This document shows positions 62,901 through 64,000 of a stretch of DNA of 64,000 nucleotides, piece by piece. Source of the DNA: Aradus depressus. Lineage: Eukaryota > Arthropoda > Insecta > Hemiptera > Aradidae. Made by a program: the position numbers and the translations under genes. Under the pieces are notes generated by a model, which had not been told where the DNA came from, did no database searches, and saw only the letters and a program-made list of their open reading frames with translations. The stretch's first letter is position 1. Every line of letters starts with the position of its first letter. The stretch spans positions 15,448,222 through 15,512,221 of the forward strand of contig OY759222.1 in assembly GCA_963662175.1 (NCBI GenBank). Direction: 5' to 3'.

Positions 62901-63649
62901 ACCCAAAACAGGATAGAGGCAATTGGTGGACCGGTTCAGATGAAGCAAAATTTAAGGGTAAGACGCCACATGTTCGGACTTGTCTTGACTGACGGGGGCC
63001 AAATAATAGGCTGGAAGTCGACGACCTATCCCTCGACACTCTAGTCCTCTGAAGCCTGCTACATAGAAAACCAACCAAACGCATTTATTTCCTGACTCAT
63101 GTCAAGTCAGGAAGATGTGCGCCCGATAGACAAAACAAATAATCTTTATAAATACTTTAAACCCTATCCAATTGTATGCTGAAAAAAGTTTTTAAATTTA
63201 CAAATTAGTTCCAATTTTTTTTTTTTTTCGCAGAAAAACAGTTAATGACAGGATTTTATTTTTTGTTGCACATTTTTGCACGTTTTGGTCTTTTTATTTG
63301 ACGTTTTTTAATTTTTTTAGTGAAAGAAATCCGGGCTCTAGTAAGAAATAAACAATCTTTTTTCAAGATAAAAAAAAACACTGATCTTTTTCTCTTCTGA
63401 AAAAGATACTGTGGCGCTACAATACCTTAACAGTATTCTCCTCGTTAACTTGACATACCGCATCTTGAGGTTCCTGCTTGATGTCAAGTCTCGTATCAAG
63501 ATTCTCAATTCGCTGCGACAGTGTGAACCGAAGAAGCGAATCATGGGGTTGGCTAGTTTCTCCTCGTCTTTTATATTCAAACATGGCCGAATTGGAGATG
63601 ACAAAACCCTCACATGCTACCTGCAGCGTCACAACACCTGCCTCATGAG
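44854..63649 (-). CDS. Camta: CAMTA calmodulin-binding transcription activator, partial (16 exons, C-terminal part)
   Basis: Sixteen minus-strand exons total 2144 bp: 63649-63426, 62832-62651, 62535-62433, 61635-61443, 60515-60401, 59452-59346, 58544-58379, 58159-58053, 55707-55621, 52780-52713, 51720-51569, 50785-50607, 50515-50373, 50086-49911, 48634-48560 and 44920-44854. They read in one frame for about 713 residues to a TAG. CAMTA proteins are nuclear factors with CG-1, IPT/TIG, ankyrin and calmodulin-binding IQ domains. Present here are the IPT end (HEAGVVTLQVA, FEYK), the ankyrin block, KRTSVDSGI, DRSMSLPL, LAEQIIAAMPDRIK, FSNLTLSDREQRELYEAA and four IQ-like motifs. The CG-1 and first IPT exons lie beyond 64 kb. 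Missed cassette exons are possible, but every junction is in phase. Confidence 0.93.
45551..45792 (-). repeat. SINE copy with internal deletion
   Basis: Has the 3' end (ATTAGTTATTATGACTCATA) and a B-box region (GGGTTTTGAACCCGCG), lacking part of the body. It lies in the last CAMTA intron. Confidence 0.7.
46740..47115 (+). mobile_element. probable LINE 3' end with A-rich tail
   Basis: GC-richer sequence (GCTAAGCCCGGGATAGGACC, GGTGGCCCCAGCCAGTTGGA) ending in an A-rich tail, typical of a non-LTR retrotransposon 3' UTR. It lies in the last CAMTA intron. The class is inferred. Confidence 0.45.
47325..47560 (+). repeat. dispersed repeat copy in CAMTA intron
   Basis: Contains GAATGTATCAACATGAAATT and ends GCTGGGGAATTACCG. 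Confidence 0.6.
47825..47930. repeat. foldback element, copy 1
   Basis: Arms AATATTGTCTATTTCACAAA and its inverse flank GAGTACTTTCGGTATTGCTA. Confidence 0.8.
48043..48186. repeat. foldback element with hammerhead-like arm
   Basis: 52-bp arms with 3 mismatches, sharing GACCAGAACCGGTTTTCAAC. Read on the minus strand, the left arm and adjacent spacer give TTGATGA, a stem ACGC/GCGT and GAAAACCGG. A related single arm lies at 34565-34640. Confidence 0.75.
48560..48634 (-). CDS. Camta: CAMTA exon: IQ-like motif 4
   Basis: A 75-bp exon that extends the open frame past the apparent stop. It encodes KRTYSQRRQHQAARKIQQFM and RQSKN, recalling the conserved C-terminal segment of animal CAMTAs. It is flanked by GTTTAG and GTACGT, phase 2 to phase 2. 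Confidence 0.9.
   Translation of the reverse strand, partial: ANIFPKKATPSGSKNSTIHETIEK
49115..49375 (+). repeat. SINE copy in CAMTA intron
   Basis: From AAATCGCGGGTTCGTAGCCC through GGGACGTTAAGCGA to the 3' end; the A-box is missing. Confidence 0.65.
49380..49730 (+). repeat. local duplication of about 170 bp
   Basis: Two copies share GGGAAGATCATCTATGCCAA, ATCAGATTTTTAGAATT and GAGAGATT, with a SINE fragment between them. Confidence 0.8.
49522..49567 (+). repeat. SINE 3' fragment
   Basis: Matches GAGCGCTCTGGTAGTAGGCG to TAGTTAAAAGCCTGGG only. Confidence 0.55.
49883..49900 (+). repeat. ACAG microsatellite
   Basis: Four to five ACAG units within the intron, about 10 bases after the CAMTA IQ3 exon donor on the minus strand. 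Confidence 0.85.
49911..50086 (-). CDS. Camta: CAMTA exon: IQ motif 3
   Basis: This exon follows TGTTTCAG and encodes YAYFKQMTHAAMVIQNGYR and SYCESKRFKK. It ends STPNGL plus AA of the next codon at the donor GTAGGT. An in-frame TAG (49907-49909) lies inside that donor and is read only if the intron is kept. Confidence 0.9.
50255..50337 (+). repeat. SINE body fragment
   Basis: Diverged TCAGATATTCGTTAAAGACC to CCTAGTGGAGTC. Confidence 0.5.
50373..50515 (-). CDS. Camta: CAMTA exon: IQ motifs 1 and 2
   Basis: This exon encodes DREQRELYEAAKVIQKAYR and SYKGRKK, then AAVLIQNYYRRYKQ: two adjacent calmodulin-binding IQ motifs. The donor reads CAG|GTTATA and the acceptor CTATAG. Confidence 0.92.
50607..50785 (-). 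CDS. Camta: CAMTA exon: Pro/Ser-rich linker to FSNLTLS
   Basis: This exon encodes RYYDVGTPCSSLSPASC, a proline-rich stretch, then DFCEFLHAS and EKDFSNLTLS, leading directly into the IQ exon. It follows AATTGCAG and precedes GTAAAG. Confidence 0.87.
50955..51440. other. GC- and CpG-rich patch in a CAMTA intron
   Basis: About 480 bp with many CpG (GAACGCAGCGCGCGAAGC, GCGCACGCGACACATG) in an otherwise AT-rich intron. No exon is supported: the flanking CAMTA exons splice in phase without it. It may be a transposon remnant or a regulatory region. Confidence 0.4.
51569..51720 (-). CDS. Camta: CAMTA exon: acidic, Met/Ser-rich segment
   Basis: This exon encodes a run of ELMMLSSDEMEVMSMESP and a serine tract, then EFNFDNNYR. 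The acidic residues suggest an activation-type region, which is an inference. The acceptor is CTGTATAG and the donor GTTGGC. Confidence 0.8.
52168..52352 (+). repeat. SINE copy with body deletion
   Basis: From GAACTGAGTTCGCGG through GGTAGTAGGCGATATGACC. Confidence 0.6.
52713..52780 (-). CDS. Camta: CAMTA exon: LAEQIIAAMPDRIK
   Basis: A short 68-bp exon encoding LTLAEQIIAAMPDRIK, one of the most conserved CAMTA motifs before the IQ region. It is flanked by GACTGCAG and GTACTT. Confidence 0.88.
53242..53303 (+). repeat. tandem duplication of 31 bp
   Basis: Two units starting AATTTGAAAAAAAGTAAATG and ending TATCTGGG. Confidence 0.9.
55035..55275 (+). repeat. SINE copy with body deletions
   Basis: Starts GAACTCAAAATCGCGG and reaches CATCAGCCACAATAACTAACT, missing part of the middle. 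Confidence 0.65.
55621..55707 (-). CDS. Camta: CAMTA exon: acidic linker
   Basis: An 87-bp in-phase exon rich in Glu, Ser and Thr (EVEGGTSSIELEETVPL). It is flanked by GGAACAG and GTACGT. Its length is a multiple of three, so it could be skipped without a frameshift. Confidence 0.75.
57385..57440 (+). ncRNA. hammerhead-like motif, degenerate
   Basis: ATGATGAGAG, a poor stem and CCCGAAACGTC. The same family as the 60.86-kb motif by flanks (TAGATACT, GTCTAT). Confidence 0.3.
58053..58159 (-). CDS. Camta: CAMTA exon: DRSMSLPL region
   Basis: This exon encodes RFDRSMSLPLNSPSELGFE and ends KMDFNL in phase 1 before GTGAGT. The acceptor is TTCCCCCAG. Confidence 0.85.
58379..58544 (-). CDS. Camta: CAMTA exon: KRTSVDSGI region
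   Basis: This exon encodes LAGERLTKRTSVDSGIQLQ, a short conserved block of animal CAMTAs, and ends KHSDFIRKLS. It follows CTGTACAG and precedes GTAATT. Confidence 0.87.
59066..59183. repeat. foldback element, copy 2
   Basis: Arms of about 45 bp (GTATGTTTTTTAAAAATATT and inverse) around the same GAGTACTTTCGGTATTGCTA centre as copy 1. Confidence 0.8.
59346..59452 (-). CDS. Camta: CAMTA exon: linker
   Basis: This exon begins RSSDLTSINMELHVNIP and ends in a serine/threonine/proline-rich stretch, TSTPSPIT. The splice sites are TTCGTAG and GTATTT, and the phase matches both neighbours. Confidence 0.82.
59750..60365 (-). mobile_element. 5' part of an unclassified transposon, copy 2
   Basis: Minus-strand copy that includes an ATG frame beginning MSSHINRKYARNYRKRKSEE, basic and then stopped by a TAG. 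The class is unknown; the basic N-terminus recalls replicative-transposon proteins, but this is speculation. It lies in a CAMTA intron. Confidence 0.65.
60401..60515 (-). CDS. Camta: CAMTA exon: linker with DGVFLHP
   Basis: The acceptor is TTGACAG and the donor GTATTA. The exon encodes an acidic/polar linker and the short conserved DDGVFLHPNTL motif. Confidence 0.85.
60856..60902 (+). ncRNA. hammerhead-ribozyme-like motif
   Basis: AATTATAGA (60856-60864) can pair with TCTATAATT (60894-60902). Between them lie CTGATGC, a GGGAG/CTCCC hairpin (75-79, 82-86 of this block) and GAAACG. The core differs from CTGATGA at its last base, so activity is doubtful. Confidence 0.4.
61140..61290 (+). repeat. 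dispersed repeat fragment in CAMTA intron
   Basis: Contains ACACGATAACTTGGGA and CGACACGAAATTTAGTATAT; only the left part of a unit. Confidence 0.5.
61443..61635 (-). CDS. Camta: CAMTA exon: last ankyrin repeats
   Basis: This exon encodes MRAIERGHLATAHLLYEW and GPVELAKRYGHITLAAEL, two ankyrin helices pairs characteristic of CAMTA. It follows TTTTGTAG and ends before GTACTT in phase 1. Open reading below 61443 is intron. Confidence 0.9.
62433..62535 (-). CDS. Camta: CAMTA exon: ankyrin repeat
   Basis: This exon encodes LICSLIQWR and ELEIDGLNQDSDGFTPL, aligning with the LIxxLxxWR and CTPLMWA ankyrin segment of CAMTA. It is flanked by TTGTAG and GTAAAC. Confidence 0.88.
62651..62832 (-). CDS. 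Camta: CAMTA exon: linker and first ankyrin repeat
   Basis: A serine-rich linker leads into NGMTLLHLAASLGYSR, an ankyrin repeat start. The exon is flanked by ATTGCAG and GTCTGT; the donor is less typical but in phase. Confidence 0.88.
63426..63649 (-). CDS. Camta: CAMTA exon: IPT/TIG domain end
   Basis: This exon follows TTTTTACAG and begins HEAGVVTLQVA, the last strands of the IPT immunoglobulin-like fold, then ISNSAMFEYK. A helical stretch, LLRFTLSQRIENLDTRL, corresponds to the conserved post-IPT segment of the family. The donor is GTATTG in phase 0. Confidence 0.9.
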
Positions 63650-64000
63650 CTGTAAAAACAAAATAGTTATTTAGTTCAAAAGTTAGAAAAAAATATATTT
63701 GGATTTTGGGTTACTCATTCTAATGTGTTGGCAAGCTCTCTTTAAAAAAAAAAAACATATATTTCATAAGGAATTAATTTTTTGAATGTCCTTTCCCCAC
63801 TTCTTGTAAGCAATGGTTGAAACAACAAAAAAATATCAACTAAAAATGTTTATATTAGAGGAAACCATCTATTTGGTAACGACATTTTTTACCCATTGTT
63901 CGAAAATAATGTCGTGTGCTCGTACTTTAATTTTAATTTTTTTTTTGGTACAGTTCATCCGCAGATATTTTCCTGTAAGATATGTAGAAATTACTGTTCG

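Overview
This is a 64-kb piece of AT-rich animal DNA, almost certainly from an insect. The genes are split by GT-AG introns and scattered among transposons, SINEs and low-complexity AT sequence. All four genes found were assembled by hand from exons whose splice sites and reading phases agree. The repeat-rich introns, the single-domain CMP-sialic acid synthetase with a membrane anchor and the dense tRNA-derived SINEs suggest a hemipteran such as a planthopper. The species call is an inference made without any database search.

Layout: (1) 1.49-2.38 kb, minus strand: two internal exons of an actin-binding LIM protein (abLIM/UNC-115) that continues off the left edge. (2) 11.37-17.99 kb, plus strand: a complete four-exon clarin gene encoding a 222-aa four-pass membrane protein. 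(3) 21.79-29.06 kb, plus strand: a complete six-exon CMP-sialic acid synthetase (CMAS/CSAS) of 272 aa with an N-terminal signal anchor. (4) 29.2-44.85 kb: about 15 kb with no convincing gene. (5) 44.85-63.65 kb, minus strand: sixteen exons, about 713 residues, of the calmodulin-binding transcription activator CAMTA. These run from the end of the IPT domain through the ankyrin repeats and IQ motifs to the true stop codon. The CG-1 domain lies beyond the right edge. CMAS and CAMTA converge tail to tail.

Between and inside the genes lie about 25 copies of one tRNA-derived SINE, one of them intact with 13-bp target-site duplications, and one copy of a second SINE-like element. There are hAT-type non-autonomous elements: one nested inside a SINE with a perfect 8-bp duplication, one carrying a piece of LINE reverse transcriptase, and one only 62 bp long. 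Other elements are a 554-bp TIR element, foldback elements, two copies of the 5' part of an unclassified transposon, a dispersed family that always lies on the plus strand, and hammerhead-ribozyme-like motifs. Tandem arrays include a perfect 7 x 35 bp array in a clarin intron.

The genes are not a functional cluster. They act separately in actin/LIM signalling, membrane or sensory-cell biology, sialylation and calcium-dependent transcription. I saw no CRISPR, operon, viral or toxin system and no clear evidence of a novel multi-gene system. The most informative observations are the exon structures themselves: a CAMTA stop codon hidden in a splice donor, the membrane-anchored CMAS, and SINEs abutting exons.
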